DNA of 64,000 nucleotides from UBA1429 sp964482225 (GTDB taxonomy: Bacteria; Chloroflexota; Anaerolineae; UBA1429). The notes under the pieces were generated by a model that saw only the letters and a program-made list of their open reading frames with translations, had not been told where the DNA came from and made no database searches. The translations under genes were made by a program, and so were the position numbers. The DNA lies in NCBI GenBank assembly GCA_964482225.1, contig CAYZWT010000006.1, positions 62,001-126,000 of the forward strand. The letters are read 5' to 3'. Below are positions 48,572 to 57,775 of this stretch, one piece after another (positions within the stretch are counted from its first letter, which is position 1; each line of letters begins with the position of its first letter).

Positions 48572-50071
48572 CTAACGCACCATCTCCCAGATGGGCGGCT
48601 GGCGCTTTTCCCCCTCAGGACCCAGCACCACCGGCGTGATGCCCGCCATCTCGCACAGGTACACCAGGGGCCGCACCCGGTCGCCCACGGTACCCATGAC
48701 GTGGTTGCAGGGGAACACGGCCAGGAACTGGTCAAAGGAAGCGTCCAGGCGCGCATGCACGTGGGGCCAGGTGGGATCGGTCTGGGCGTTGATCGCCCGC
48801 GCCTGCTCCTCGCTCAGGCCCACGCTCTCGCCCTTCATAATCGCCATGAACGGCTTGTCGTCCCAAAGGCCCAGGCGCGCATAGGTCATGGGGCCGGGCT
48901 TGGCGTTGAACTCGACCGAGGCGCCCCCCGCCTTGAAATAGAACTCGAGGGCGGGATGAAAGTTGATCCGCGCAAAGTTCTCGGCGGGGTCCATGCTCTG
49001 GGCGGCATACCAGGAGGCGTGGTTGCCCGAATTGCACCAATCCCACAGGCCCAGCTCGGGCAGGTAGAGGCGCACATCCATAAAGAGCGAGGGCAGCCCG
49101 CCGGTGATATATTTCAGCAGTTGCATGGTCACCGCCGCATAGGCGTCGGCCTCGGTGGCGCAGACTGTGGGCTCTTTGGTCCCGTTCCAGTCATAGGGGT
49201 CGTTGAGCAGCATCTCGGGCACATCGCCCAGGCAGACATACTCGGTCAGCTCGCGCTGGCCCTTGAGCCCGCAAAAGTCGAACCCCTTGTCCGCGTTGAC
49301 GATCTGCATGGCGAGATACAGGCGGATCTGGGTCTTGAGGGTCTCTGGGGTGAGCATTTTGCCGTCGTAGCGCAGACGCTCGCCCAACAGCCCCTCGAAC
49401 CAGCGCAGTCCCCTGAGCACCTCGGCCTCGTCCACCTCGTTCTCCATCACCTTGGTCAGCCAGAGCTGGTCAATCTGGCGGGTGGTGCAGCCCAGGGCCT
49501 TGATGGTAGGCACCATGTGAAAGTAACCCGTCTCCATGCCCATCGAGTGGCCGCCGTACATGCCATAGACCTCGTTGCGGATGGTGGTCAGGGCTTGGGC
49601 GGCGCGGATCCAGTCGAACACATCCTGGTGCAAGGCAGGGTCGTCCATCTCGCCCACGATACGATGGGTGCGCACGCCCGCCTGCCGCAGGGCGCCATCG
49701 GTGGCCAGCAGCCCCACGTTGCCGGGGTACTTGCCGTTGTTGTTGGAAAGGCTCAGGATGGGGATATCGCGCCCCAGGGTGTTGATAAAGGGCCAGACGA
49801 GAAAGGGAAAGTTCCACACGTTGTAGCACATGATGACGATGCGGCAGCCGGCGCGGCGCAGCTCCTCGCCCACTTTATGGGCCACCCGCACCGATTTGAT
49901 GGTCTCCGAGGCGACCACGACCTCCGGCGCAGAGCCATCCGCATTTGTGAGGCCGTTGCGGATGATCTCGGCCCAGCGGTTGAGCACGCCCATGTTCAGC
50001 GCCTCGTTCTGCTCCCAAACGTGCTGACGCTCGTCGTTCATCATGGCGATGCCGATGGCGGTTGTTCGCAT
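48572..50071 (-). CDS. L-fucose/L-arabinose isomerase family protein
   Basis: A 499-residue soluble protein matching the fucose/arabinose isomerase family in length and layout: ETIKSVRVAHKVGEEL near residue 55, NVWNFPFLVWPF near 84, GKYPGNVGLLATDGAL near 113, YGMYGGHSMGMETGYFHMVPT near 168 and FMDVRLYLPELG near 347. Glu and Asp residues in the GMETG and MDVR blocks are candidate metal ligands. It probably interconverts an aldose and a ketose; the sugar cannot be named. Confidence 0.8.
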   Translation of the reverse strand: MRTTAIGIAMMNDERQHVWEQNEALNMGVLNRWAEIIRNGLTNADGSAPEVVVASETIKSVRVAHKVGEELRRAGCRIVIMCYNVWNFPFLVWPFINTLGRDIPILSLSNNNGKYPGNVGLLATDGALRQAGVRTHRIVGEMDDPALHQDVFDWIRAAQALTTIRNEVYGMYGGHSMGMETGYFHMVPTIKALGCTTRQIDQLWLTKVMENEVDEAEVLRGLRWFEGLLGERLRYDGKMLTPETLKTQIRLYLAMQIVNADKGFDFCGLKGQRELTEYVCLGDVPEMLLNDPYDWNGTKEPTVCATEADAYAAVTMQLLKYITGGLPSLFMDVRLYLPELGLWDWCNSGNHASWYAAQSMDPAENFARINFHPALEFYFKAGGASVEFNAKPGPMTYARLGLWDDKPFMAIMKGESVGLSEEQARAINAQTDPTWPHVHARLDASFDQFLAVFPCNHVMGTVGDRVRPLVYLCEMAGITPVVLGPEGEKRQPPIWEMVR

Positions 50072-50202
50072 CGCGATCCTCCTATGCGCATCAATGAGAA
50101 AGGGGCTCGATCACAGGGCCATTGTAAGGGGAGCGAGGGCGAGCGTCAACCGGTTGCGGATAGGGCCTGTGGGCATAGGAGTAGCATCTATCGGGCGCAT
50201 AT

Positions 50203-50236
50203 GCTTGGGGCGCGAGCGAGACGCCCGCGCCCCAGC
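50203..50236. repeat. GC-rich hairpin repeat related to the MITE interior
   Basis: GGGGCGCGAGCGAGACGCCC.. in the 176-base gap between the isomerase-like and transketolase genes resembles the GCGGGCGAGACGCCCGC core of the MITE copies, without their terminal repeats. Confidence 0.45.
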
Positions 50237-50247
50237 GAGGACACAGA

Positions 50248-52260
50248 TCAGTCGGCGTGGAGCCAATCCAGCAGGCGGGCCACAATGGCCTCGGTGTTCC
50301 AGCCCAGCTCCTGCATCAGCGCCTGATAGGGCGCCGAATGGCCATAGGTGTCCTGGGTGATGAACAGGGCGTCCTTGCCCGCCACCTCGGCCCAGCCATA
50401 GCGCGTGCCCGCCTCGATGACGGCCACGCGGGCCCCCGAGGGGACCAGGCTCTCACGGAAGGCGGCATCCTGGCGCAAGAACAGCTCTTGCGAGGGCATC
50501 GAGACGACGCGCACCGAGTAGCCATGTTGCGCCAGGGCGTCCTTGGCTGCCACGGCGAACTGGAGCTCAGAGCCGGTGCCCACCAGCACCACCTCGGGGG
50601 CGCGCCCCGGCGTATCGGCCACGATGTAGGCGCCCCGGTTGAACGCCTCACAGCTAAAGGGCACGCGCCGCTCGATGGCGGGCACGCCCTGGCGCGTCAG
50701 GATCAGGGCCGTGGGGCCGTCCTGGCGGCGCAGGGCATAGGCCCAGGCGGCGGCCACCTCGGGGCCATCGGCGGGGCGGAACACGGTCATGCCGGGGATC
50801 AGCCGCAGCGAGGCCACGTGCTCCACCGGCTCGTGGGTGGGGCCGTCCTCGCCCACAAAGATGCTATCGTGGGTGAGCACATAGATCACCTGGGCCCCCA
50901 TAATGTTGGCCAGGCGGATCGAGGGCCGCATATAGTCGGCAAAGACCAGGAACGTGGCCCCAAAGGGGATGAACCCGCCATAGACGGCCATGCCATTGAG
51001 GATGCCCGCCATGCCGTGCTCGCGCACGCCAAAGTGGAAATTGCGCCCGCCAAAGCTGCCCTTGGCAATGGCCTCGTACTTTAGCATATAGGTCGAGGTG
51101 GAGGGGGCCAGATCGGCCGAGCCGCCCACCAGGCCGGGCACGATCTCGGCGATGCGCTGGAGCAGCTCGCCGCTCAGGCGGCGGGTGGCGTTGGGCTTGG
51201 TCGGTGCGGCAGCCAGGAGTTGTTGCTCCAGGTCGTCGGGCAGGGCCTTGGTCATATAGCGGTCGTACTCGGCGGCCAGCTCGGGGTTGGCGGCGCGCCA
51301 GGCCTGATAGCGCCCCTGCCAAGCGGCATAGCCCGCCTGTAGCTCTTGCACGCGGGCGGCGCACAGTTGCGCCACCTCGTCCGGGATCAGAAACCGGGGC
51401 GTCTCGGGCCAGCCCAGGTTCTCTTTGGTGGCTGCCAACTCCTTGGCCCCCAAGGGCTCGCCATGCGAACTGGCCTTGTCTTGCTTGCCCGGGCTGCCAT
51501 AGCCGATGTGGCTCTTGGCCACGATCAGGGTGGGGCGCTCTGCATCGGCCTGGGCCTCGGCCAGGGCGCGGCCGGCCTGCTCGCCATCGTGCCCGTCAAT
51601 GTGGAGCACCTGCCAGCCATAGGCTTCGAAGCGCATGGCCCGATCCTCGGTAAAGGCCAGCTCGGTAGAGCCCTCGATCGAGATCTCGTTGTCGTCATAG
51701 AAATAGATCAGGTTGCCCAGCCCCAGGTGCCCCGCCAGCGAGGCCGCCTCTGAAGCCACCCCCTCCATCAGATCGCCATCGCTGACGATGCCATAGATAA
51801 AGTGGTCGAAAATGGGGTGCTCGGCGGTGTTGAAACGCGCCGCCGTCATCCTGGCGGCGATGGCCATGCCCACGCCATTGGCGAAACCCTGGCCCAGGGG
51901 GCCGGTGGTGGTCTCGACCCCAGGGGTGAGCCCGTACTCTGGGTGGCCGGGGGTGCGGCTCCCGAACCGGCGAAAGGTCTTGAGCTCATCCAGGGTCAGA
52001 TCATAGCCAAAGAGGTGCAGCAGGCTGTAGAGCAGCATCGAGCCGTGGCCCGCCGAGAGGACGAACCGATCCCGGTTGGGCCAAAAGGGGTCCTGCGGGT
52101 TGAAACGCAGATGCTCCAGCCAGAGGGCCAGGGCATAATCCGCCGCCCCCATAGGCATGCCCGGGTGTCCCGAATTGGCCTCTTCGACGGCATCGGCGGC
52201 CAGCATCCGGATGGTCTTGGCGGCGAGTTCACGCTGTGCGGGGCTGATGGTGTTCGGCAT
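50248..52260 (-). CDS. tkt: Transketolase
   Basis: A 670-residue thiamine-diphosphate enzyme of the pentose phosphate pathway, also a source of erythrose 4-phosphate for the aromatic pathway. ATG 52260 is used. It has ANSGHPGMPMGAADYALALW near 28, GSMLLYSLLHL, TTGPLGQGFANGVGMAIA near 117, the ThDP site GIVSDGDLMEG..N near 155, and the pyrimidine domain FGVREHGMAGILNGMA near 410. Length is normal. Confidence 0.94.
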   Translation of the reverse strand: MPNTISPAQRELAAKTIRMLAADAVEEANSGHPGMPMGAADYALALWLEHLRFNPQDPFWPNRDRFVLSAGHGSMLLYSLLHLFGYDLTLDELKTFRRFGSRTPGHPEYGLTPGVETTTGPLGQGFANGVGMAIAARMTAARFNTAEHPIFDHFIYGIVSDGDLMEGVASEAASLAGHLGLGNLIYFYDDNEISIEGSTELAFTEDRAMRFEAYGWQVLHIDGHDGEQAGRALAEAQADAERPTLIVAKSHIGYGSPGKQDKASSHGEPLGAKELAATKENLGWPETPRFLIPDEVAQLCAARVQELQAGYAAWQGRYQAWRAANPELAAEYDRYMTKALPDDLEQQLLAAAPTKPNATRRLSGELLQRIAEIVPGLVGGSADLAPSTSTYMLKYEAIAKGSFGGRNFHFGVREHGMAGILNGMAVYGGFIPFGATFLVFADYMRPSIRLANIMGAQVIYVLTHDSIFVGEDGPTHEPVEHVASLRLIPGMTVFRPADGPEVAAAWAYALRRQDGPTALILTRQGVPAIERRVPFSCEAFNRGAYIVADTPGRAPEVVLVGTGSELQFAVAAKDALAQHGYSVRVVSMPSQELFLRQDAAFRESLVPSGARVAVIEAGTRYGWAEVAGKDALFITQDTYGHSAPYQALMQELGWNTEAIVARLLDWLHAD

Positions 52261-52322
52261 CCCTATCACTCCTGTATGTATCGTCGTGGATGGCGCAGCG
52301 CTGCGATGCGCTCGCCCCCATT

Positions 52323-53096
52323 CTACCTGGCCGCCCCAGGCGCGGCAAAACCCGTCGGCGCGCAATCCAGGATGCGGGCATCGTTGGTGGGCGTGATGGC
52401 GCAGCCCGGCGGCGCCACCAGGAACCGCTCGGGGTCCCAACGGCCCTCCACCAGGTCGCGGATCAACAGCAGGCGGCCCTCTAGCTCCTCAAAGCGCCAG
52501 GAGCGCCGCGCGGCGACCTCGCGCACCTGGGCGCGATAGTCGGGCAGGGGCATATCGGCGTTCTCGATATAGGCGGCGCGGCTATAGTGCTTTTGCCAGG
52601 CGCCCATGACCTCCATCAGGTAATCGGCGTTGTCCTGGCCATATTTGCGCACATACTCCTCATAGGTGGCCTGTAGAGCGTCCTCGTCGGCGGTCGAGCC
52701 CAGGGCCACATTCTGGCCAGAGTCGGCGTCGTTGCGCTCGATATAGTCGGCCACGTACCAGTAGGTGCCCGGCGTCTCGCGGAACTCGTCCGCATAGCGC
52801 TCGGCCGAGCCCAAAAAGAGGGCGATGCAATCGTGGGCGCGGGGCGCCACCAGGGGCACCTCGCGGGAGACCAGCCCGGCAATCGAGTTGCTGCACAGGC
52901 CATAGCCCAGCAGCGTGGCGTCGTAAGCCTCCGCCACAACGGCATCCAGGCGCGCTTGCAGGTGCTGGCGCAGCGTATCGGGCTCGTTGTGCAGGCCCTT
53001 GGCGATCAGCTCGATATCCACCACATGGGGCGAGAGCGCCGCCGCATAGTAGGCCTGGCGCGCCAGCACCTCGCAGGCGATCAGTTTGAGGCGCAC
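52323..53096 (-). CDS. DUF1638 family protein
   Basis: A 257-residue soluble protein. GTG 53096 is used, with AAAGGAG 7 bases upstream (the longer frame has no site). The pattern KLIACEVL, LLGYGLCSNSIAGL, APRAHDCIALFLGS, ETPGTYWYVADY matches DUF1638 proteins, in which conserved Cys and His residues suggest metal binding. Members are often found near corrinoid methyltransferases, but none is present here. Function is unknown. Confidence 0.72.
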   Translation of the reverse strand: MRLKLIACEVLARQAYYAAALSPHVVDIELIAKGLHNEPDTLRQHLQARLDAVVAEAYDATLLGYGLCSNSIAGLVSREVPLVAPRAHDCIALFLGSAERYADEFRETPGTYWYVADYIERNDADSGQNVALGSTADEDALQATYEEYVRKYGQDNADYLMEVMGAWQKHYSRAAYIENADMPLPDYRAQVREVAARRSWRFEELEGRLLLIRDLVEGRWDPERFLVAPPGCAITPTNDARILDCAPTGFAAPGAAR

Positions 53097-53148
53097 GAGC
53101 GGGCTCCTTTCACCGGCCCTGGCACATACATCTGGCAACATGGCGCCC

Positions 53149-53204
53149 GGAGCGCGGGATTCATCCCGCACCGGCTCGTGGCTGCGGGCTCAAGCCCGCG
53201 CTCC
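53149..53204. repeat. Nested hairpin repeat between DUF1638 and aminotransferase genes
   Basis: GGAGCGCGGG (53149-53158) pairs with CCCGCGCTCC (53195-53204), enclosing two smaller hairpins (GCGGGATTCATCCCGC and GCGGGCTCAAGCCCGC). It is a four-way-junction-like intergenic repeat unit of the REP/BIME kind. Confidence 0.6.
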
Positions 53205-53221
53205 GCACCACATACGAAGAT

Positions 53222-54388
53222 CTAGGCGTACACCGCAGCGGCGGCGGCCAGGCCCTCGTCCACGCGCTCGTTCTTGAGCAGGTCGCCCAGGGCGGCCAGC
53301 AGCAGCATGACGCTGGAGCGCTGCGAGGCATAGCCCATCAGCCCCACACGCCAGGCCCTGCCCGCGAACTTGCCCAGCCCGCCGCCGATCTCGATGCCAT
53401 AGTCGTTCAGCAGACGCCCGCGCACCGCTGCATCGTTGACCCCCTCGGGGATCATGAGCGTCGTCAGCGAGGGCAAGCGCAGGGCGGGATCCTGGACCGT
53501 CGGCTCCAAGCCCATGGCCTGGGCCCCGGCGATGAGGGCCTGTTGGTTGCGGCGATGGCGCGCAAAGCGGGTCTCCAGCCCCTCCTCGTGGATCATGAGC
53601 AGGGCCTCGCGCAGGGCATAGGTCATGTTGATCATGCCCGTCTGGTGGTAGGCGCGCTCGCTGCCCCAATAGCGCCAGATCTGGCCGATATCCAGGTAAA
53701 AGCTCTGCACCGGCGTCTTGCGCGCCCGGAAAGCAGCCACCGCCGCCGGGCCAAGGGTCATGGGCGCCAGGCTGGGGGGCGCGCCCAGGCATTTCTGCGT
53801 GCCGCTATAGGCGATGTCAATGCCGTGGGCATCCACGCCCACGGGCACGCCGCCCAGCGAGGTGACGCAATCCACCAGGAACAGAGCGCCGGCCCCGTGG
53901 GCCAGCGCGCCGATCTCGGCCAGGGGCTGCAAAACGCCCGTCGAGGTCTCGGCATGCACGATGGCCACCAGCTTGGGTTGCACCGACTGCAAGGCCGCCT
54001 GCACCTGCTCCGGCTGCACGGCAGTCCCCCACTCGGCATCCACCCGGGTGACCTGAGCGCCGCAACGCTCGGCCACGTTGACCAGCCGCTCGCCGAATAC
54101 GCCGGCCACGCACACCAGCGCGCGATCCCCTGGCTCTAGGAAATTGATCAGGGCCGCCTCCATACCCGCCATGCCGGTGCCGGGCGCGCAAAAGGTCCAT
54201 TCGTTCTCGGTCTGGAACACCTCGCGCAAGAGCACCTGCACATCGTCCATCATCTGGACGTATTCGGGATCGAGATAGCCCAGCAGAGGCGTGGCGCAGG
54301 CCTGGAGCACGCGGGGCGCGATCTGGCTGGGGCCGGGGCCCAGCAGCAGACGGGGCGAGGGGTTCAACTGGCGCAGGGCGTCGGGCAT
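53222..54388 (-). CDS. PLP-dependent aminotransferase, alanine/serine--glyoxylate type
   Basis: A 388-residue class V aminotransferase. ATG 54388 is used; the longer frame crosses repeats. It has LLLGPGPSQIAPRVLQA near 14, PGTGMAGMEAAL near 70, HAETSTGVLQPL near 147, VDCVTSLGGVPVGVDAHGIDIAYSGTQKCLGAPP (PLP Lys in TQKCLG, near 200), and the RVGLMGYAS end. This resembles alanine-glyoxylate, serine-glyoxylate and serine-pyruvate enzymes; the exact donor cannot be decided by reading. Confidence 0.86.
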   Translation of the reverse strand: MPDALRQLNPSPRLLLGPGPSQIAPRVLQACATPLLGYLDPEYVQMMDDVQVLLREVFQTENEWTFCAPGTGMAGMEAALINFLEPGDRALVCVAGVFGERLVNVAERCGAQVTRVDAEWGTAVQPEQVQAALQSVQPKLVAIVHAETSTGVLQPLAEIGALAHGAGALFLVDCVTSLGGVPVGVDAHGIDIAYSGTQKCLGAPPSLAPMTLGPAAVAAFRARKTPVQSFYLDIGQIWRYWGSERAYHQTGMINMTYALREALLMIHEEGLETRFARHRRNQQALIAGAQAMGLEPTVQDPALRLPSLTTLMIPEGVNDAAVRGRLLNDYGIEIGGGLGKFAGRAWRVGLMGYASQRSSVMLLLAALGDLLKNERVDEGLAAAAAVYA

Positions 54389-54541
54389 GATGGCTCTCCT
54401 TTGATCTATCGCAAGCGATTGGGTCTCGATATCAAGCTGCCCAAGGATAGGCCAGATAGCGCAGGCGGGCAAGTTGCGCAGGGCAATCGCATCTGGCGAT
54501 GCTGGTGCAATTGAAGAGCTTGACGAGACGGATGTGCTTCT

Positions 54542-54602
54542 TGGGGCGCGGAGTTGCACTCCGCGCACGCCGTTCTGACGGCGTCCGCTGCGTACGCAGC
54601 GT
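54542..54602. repeat. Cluster of three intergenic hairpins
   Basis: Within the 290-base gap 54389-54678 are consecutive inverted repeats GCGCGGAG/CTCCGCGC, ACGCCGT/ACGGCGT and CGCTGCGTACGCAGCG. No gene or clear promoter is recognised in this gap. The hairpins resemble the nested repeat at 53149-53204 in style but not in exact sequence. Confidence 0.5.
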
Positions 54603-54678
54603 AGCGAACCCAGTCCGCGCTCCCATGGCCCGTCACGACCCCACATGCAATCGCCCTAAAGCGTCTGGCGCAGGTTCG

Positions 54679-55536
54679 CTATGCCCCTTGCGGCGCGCTC
54701 CCTTGCCCGGCTTGCCGGATATAGGCCACCGCCTGCTCCAGCCTACCCAGGCATTGCGCAGGCGACCAGGGGCGCAACGCCCAGGGGTTCACCTCCAGGG
54801 TCACGGGGCCTGCATAGCCATCGGCGGCCAGCCGCCGGAGCAGGGCCGCCAGCGGGGCCTGGCCCTGGCCGGGCAAGAGATGGTTGGCCATCAACGAGCG
54901 CTGCACCAGGCGCCGCTCGCCGGCGCCAATGTCGCGCCAGTCGCTCAGGTGCACGTTGACCATCTGGGGGCCAAGCGCCTTGTAGCTCTCCAGCAGGTCG
55001 GCGTGGCTGCGCATGGCGTGGCAGGTATCCAGGGTGACGCCCAATCCGCGCCTGGCAGCAAACCCCGCCAGGGCGTGCATCTCGCCCAGGACCACGGGCT
55101 TGTCCAGCCTGGGGTTCCAATCCACATTCTCGATGCTGATACAGGCGCCGGCCGCCGCCGCCTGCTTTTGCAGTTGCGCCAGGGTCTCCAGCCAACGCTC
55201 TCCGGCGGGCTGCGCCCAAGCGCGCACGTGGGGGCTGTGCAGCACGATGCGGGGCGCGCCAACGGCCAGCGCCAGCGCCACGGCATCGCGCGCACGGCGC
55301 TCCAGTGGCAGGAGGGGCCCATAGCCAAAGAGGGTCTGGTGCACGCTCAAAACGGCCAGGCCGTGGCGCCGGACCAGTTCCGCCAGCCGGGCGGCGATGC
55401 GCGCATGCACCACGGGCGGGGCCACCAGCTCGACGCCATCGAAACCGGCCCTGCGAATCAGGGGCAGGGCCGCGCGCAGCGGCAGGGGATACAGGCTAAA
55501 GGTCGAGATGCTGGTGAGCAGGCGATGTTCGGTCAA
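54679..55536 (-). CDS. Sugar phosphate isomerase/epimerase-like TIM-barrel protein
   Basis: A 285-residue protein of the xylose isomerase-like/AP endonuclease 2 fold. TTG 55536 (AGAGG 5 bases upstream) is preferred; an ATG at 55605 would overlap nadD. Motifs are LIRRAGFDGVELVAPP near residue 30, ISIENVDWNP near 135, LGVTLDTCHA near 165, NVHLSDWRDI near 193 and PVTLEVNPWAL near 248; the Glu, Asp, His and Glu residues fit the metal site. The substrate is unknown. Confidence 0.72.
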   Translation of the reverse strand: MTEHRLLTSISTFSLYPLPLRAALPLIRRAGFDGVELVAPPVVHARIAARLAELVRRHGLAVLSVHQTLFGYGPLLPLERRARDAVALALAVGAPRIVLHSPHVRAWAQPAGERWLETLAQLQKQAAAAGACISIENVDWNPRLDKPVVLGEMHALAGFAARRGLGVTLDTCHAMRSHADLLESYKALGPQMVNVHLSDWRDIGAGERRLVQRSLMANHLLPGQGQAPLAALLRRLAADGYAGPVTLEVNPWALRPWSPAQCLGRLEQAVAYIRQAGQGSAPQGA

Positions 55537-55582
55537 GGTTGCCTCTTGTCTATGCGAGAGCAGCCATCGGCTGGCGGCGCGC

Positions 55583-56233
55583 CTAGCGCGGCTGCGTGTG
55601 GGCATAGGCGCAGATGCAGGCCCACACCGCCTCGGGCACCTGATAGCGGATGGGCAGCCCCAGGCCGATCCGGCGGCGGATCTCGGTAGACGAGATGCCG
55701 ATTTGCAGACCTGGGAGGATGTCCGTCGCCTGGCCGATGCCCGGGATGCTCTGTTCCAGCGGGGCGAAATCGGGCGCGTGGCCCGGGCGGCTGATCACCG
55801 CCAGCCGGGCCATCCGCAGCAAGCCCTGGGGATCGCGCCAGTGAGAGAGAAAGTGCAGCGAATCGGCGCCCATGATGAACCAGTAGCGATGTTGGATGCC
55901 CCACTGCTGGCGCAGCAAGTGCAGGGTGTCCACGGTATACGAGGGCGCCTCACGCTCCAGATCCACCCGCGAGATGGCAAAGGCCGGGTTGCCCTGGATG
56001 GCGCGCTGCACCATCTCCAGGCGCTGCTCCTCGGTAAAGAGGGTGCCGTTTTCCAGCTTGAGCGGCGATACGCGGGCGGGCACAAAGAGCACCCGATCCA
56101 GCGCGAGCCGCTGGCGCGCCTCTTCGGCGATGATCAGGTGCCCGATGTGGATCGGGTCAAAGGTGCCCCCCAGCACGCCGATGCGCAGCGACGCAGCCGC
56201 CTTCGATGCCGCGTTCACCGGGCTCACCGCCAT
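55583..56233 (-). CDS. nadD: Nicotinate-nucleotide adenylyltransferase
   Basis: A 216-residue enzyme of NAD synthesis. It has the nucleotidyl-transferase motif GVLGGTFDPIHIGHLIIAEEA near 19-38, FVPARVSPLK near 50, SYTVDTLHLLR near 97, FIMGADSLHFLSHWRDP near 117, and the second signature ISSTEIRRRIGLGLPIRYQVP near 180. It overlaps the obg stop by about 10 bases; obg-nadD order is common in bacteria. Confidence 0.93.
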   Translation of the reverse strand: MAVSPVNAASKAAASLRIGVLGGTFDPIHIGHLIIAEEARQRLALDRVLFVPARVSPLKLENGTLFTEEQRLEMVQRAIQGNPAFAISRVDLEREAPSYTVDTLHLLRQQWGIQHRYWFIMGADSLHFLSHWRDPQGLLRMARLAVISRPGHAPDFAPLEQSIPGIGQATDILPGLQIGISSTEIRRRIGLGLPIRYQVPEAVWACICAYAHTQPR

Positions 56234-57480
56234 TCCAGCTCGATATCGCCGATGAGCACCGTGTCGCCGGTATCCACGCCCAGCTCGTCCATCTGGCGGG
56301 TGATGCCGCGCGCGGCCAGGATGCGGTCAAAGCGATCCACGGCCTCCTCCACGGTCCAGGGCGTCATGGCGGCCAGGCGCTCGATCTCTTCGCCCGCCAG
56401 GCGATAGACTCCCTCCTCCACTTGGGTAATCGTAAACGTCGTATCCTCGCCCTGCTTGTGGGGCCGGAACACGTACAGCTCGGCGGCGGGCTCCTGCTTG
56501 GGCAGTGTCTCCAGCCGGTCTGCCACGGCGCGCAACAGATCCTGCACGCCCTGGCCCGTCACCGCTGAGATGACATGGATCTCGTCCAGCGCCAGATCCT
56601 CCAGCAATAGCTCGCGCATCAGCTCCACATCGGGCAGGTCGGCCTTGTTCAAGGCCACGACCTGGGGCTTGAGCGCGAGATCGGGCGAATAGAGCGCGAT
56701 CTCGCGGTTGATGGCCCGGTAATCGCTGGCGGGATCCAGGCTGGCGCCATCCAGCAGATGGATCAGCAGCCGGGTGCGCTCCACATGGCGCAGGAACTGG
56801 AGCCCCAAACCGGCGCCCTCGTGGGCGCCCTCGATCAGGCCGGGGATGTCGGCCATCACCAGGGTGCGCTCGTCTATCTCAACCACGCCCAGATGGGGAT
56901 CCAGAGTGGTAAAGGGGTAATCGGCGATTTTGGGGCGCGCCGCGCTGACCCGCGAGAGCAGGGTGGATTTGCCCGCGTTGGGCTTGCCCAAGAGGCCCAC
57001 ATCGGCGATCAGCTTGAGCTCCAACTCGAGCCGGTATTCCTCGCCAGGGGCGCCCTTTTCGGCGAATTGGGGCGTCTGCCGGGTCGAGGTCTTGAAGGCC
57101 TCATTGCCCCGCCCGCCGCGGCCGCCTCGGGCGGCCAGGAGCACCTGATCGGGAGCGCCAAGATCCCCCAGCACCTCGCCCGTCTCGGCGTTCCGCACCA
57201 CGGTGCCCGCCGGCACGTCCACGTACAAGTCCTCGCCGCTGCGGCCCCGCTTGCCGCTGCTGCCGCCGGCCGCGCCCTTTTCGGCGCGGAAATGCTGCTG
57301 GCGATTGAACGCCATCAGGGTATTGAGTTGCTCGTTCACCCGCAGGTAGACGCTGCCGCCCCGGCCCCCGTGGCCGCCATTGGGGCCGCCAAAGGGCACG
57401 TATTTCTCGCGGCGAAAGCTGATGCAGCCGTTGCCGCCAGCGCCGGCGCGAACGGTGATTGTCGCATGATCAAAAAACAT
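56224..57480 (-). CDS. obg: Obg family GTPase (ObgE/CgtA)
   Basis: A 418-residue ribosome-associated GTPase. The Gly-rich Obg fold spans 1-158 (FFDHATITVRAGAGGNGCISFRREKYVPFGGPNGG). The G domain follows with P-loop GKPNAGKST near 166, DIPGLIEGAHEGAGLG near 212, NKAD near 281 and SAVTGQG near 311. A C-terminal OCT domain spans about 345-418. Length is normal. It assists 50S maturation. Confidence 0.94.
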   Translation of the reverse strand: MFFDHATITVRAGAGGNGCISFRREKYVPFGGPNGGHGGRGGSVYLRVNEQLNTLMAFNRQQHFRAEKGAAGGSSGKRGRSGEDLYVDVPAGTVVRNAETGEVLGDLGAPDQVLLAARGGRGGRGNEAFKTSTRQTPQFAEKGAPGEEYRLELELKLIADVGLLGKPNAGKSTLLSRVSAARPKIADYPFTTLDPHLGVVEIDERTLVMADIPGLIEGAHEGAGLGLQFLRHVERTRLLIHLLDGASLDPASDYRAINREIALYSPDLALKPQVVALNKADLPDVELMRELLLEDLALDEIHVISAVTGQGVQDLLRAVADRLETLPKQEPAAELYVFRPHKQGEDTTFTITQVEEGVYRLAGEEIERLAAMTPWTVEEAVDRFDRILAARGITRQMDELGVDTGDTVLIGDIELEWR

Positions 57481-57538
57481 GGTACACCCTCAGACCAAGC
57501 CGCCACAGGCAGCTTGAAACGATAACCGACGCCGCCGC

Positions 57539-57697
57539 TCAGATGAGCATGACGCCCGCGAGAAGGCCGGGCAACATGCCGGTGGCCTCGTCGGGAGCAA
57601 AGACCGTGGCCAGCACGCCGCACAGCATGCCGGCGATCACAAGGAAACTGATGATCCAGAGGATGATCTGGTTCGTCTTGGCAGACCTGCGCCTCAT
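57539..57697 (-). CDS. Small single-pass membrane protein upstream of obg
   Basis: A 52-residue ORF from ATG 57697, with GGGAGG 7 bases upstream. A basic N-terminus (MRRRSAKTNQ) precedes a long hydrophobic helix (residues 11-32), a short DEATG turn and a second hydrophobic stretch (39-52). It lies between a membrane TPR protein and obg on the same strand. The good ribosome site, membrane pattern and GC bias support it. Function is unknown. Confidence 0.65.
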   Translation of the reverse strand: MRRRSAKTNQIILWIISFLVIAGMLCGVLATVFAPDEATGMLPGLLAGVMLI

Positions 57698-57775
57698 CAA
57701 ACGACCTCCCTGGGGGCGCTACAAGGCGCCGCCGCCAGAACTAGTAGTGACAGATGGCCTGTCGTCCGTTGCGCG

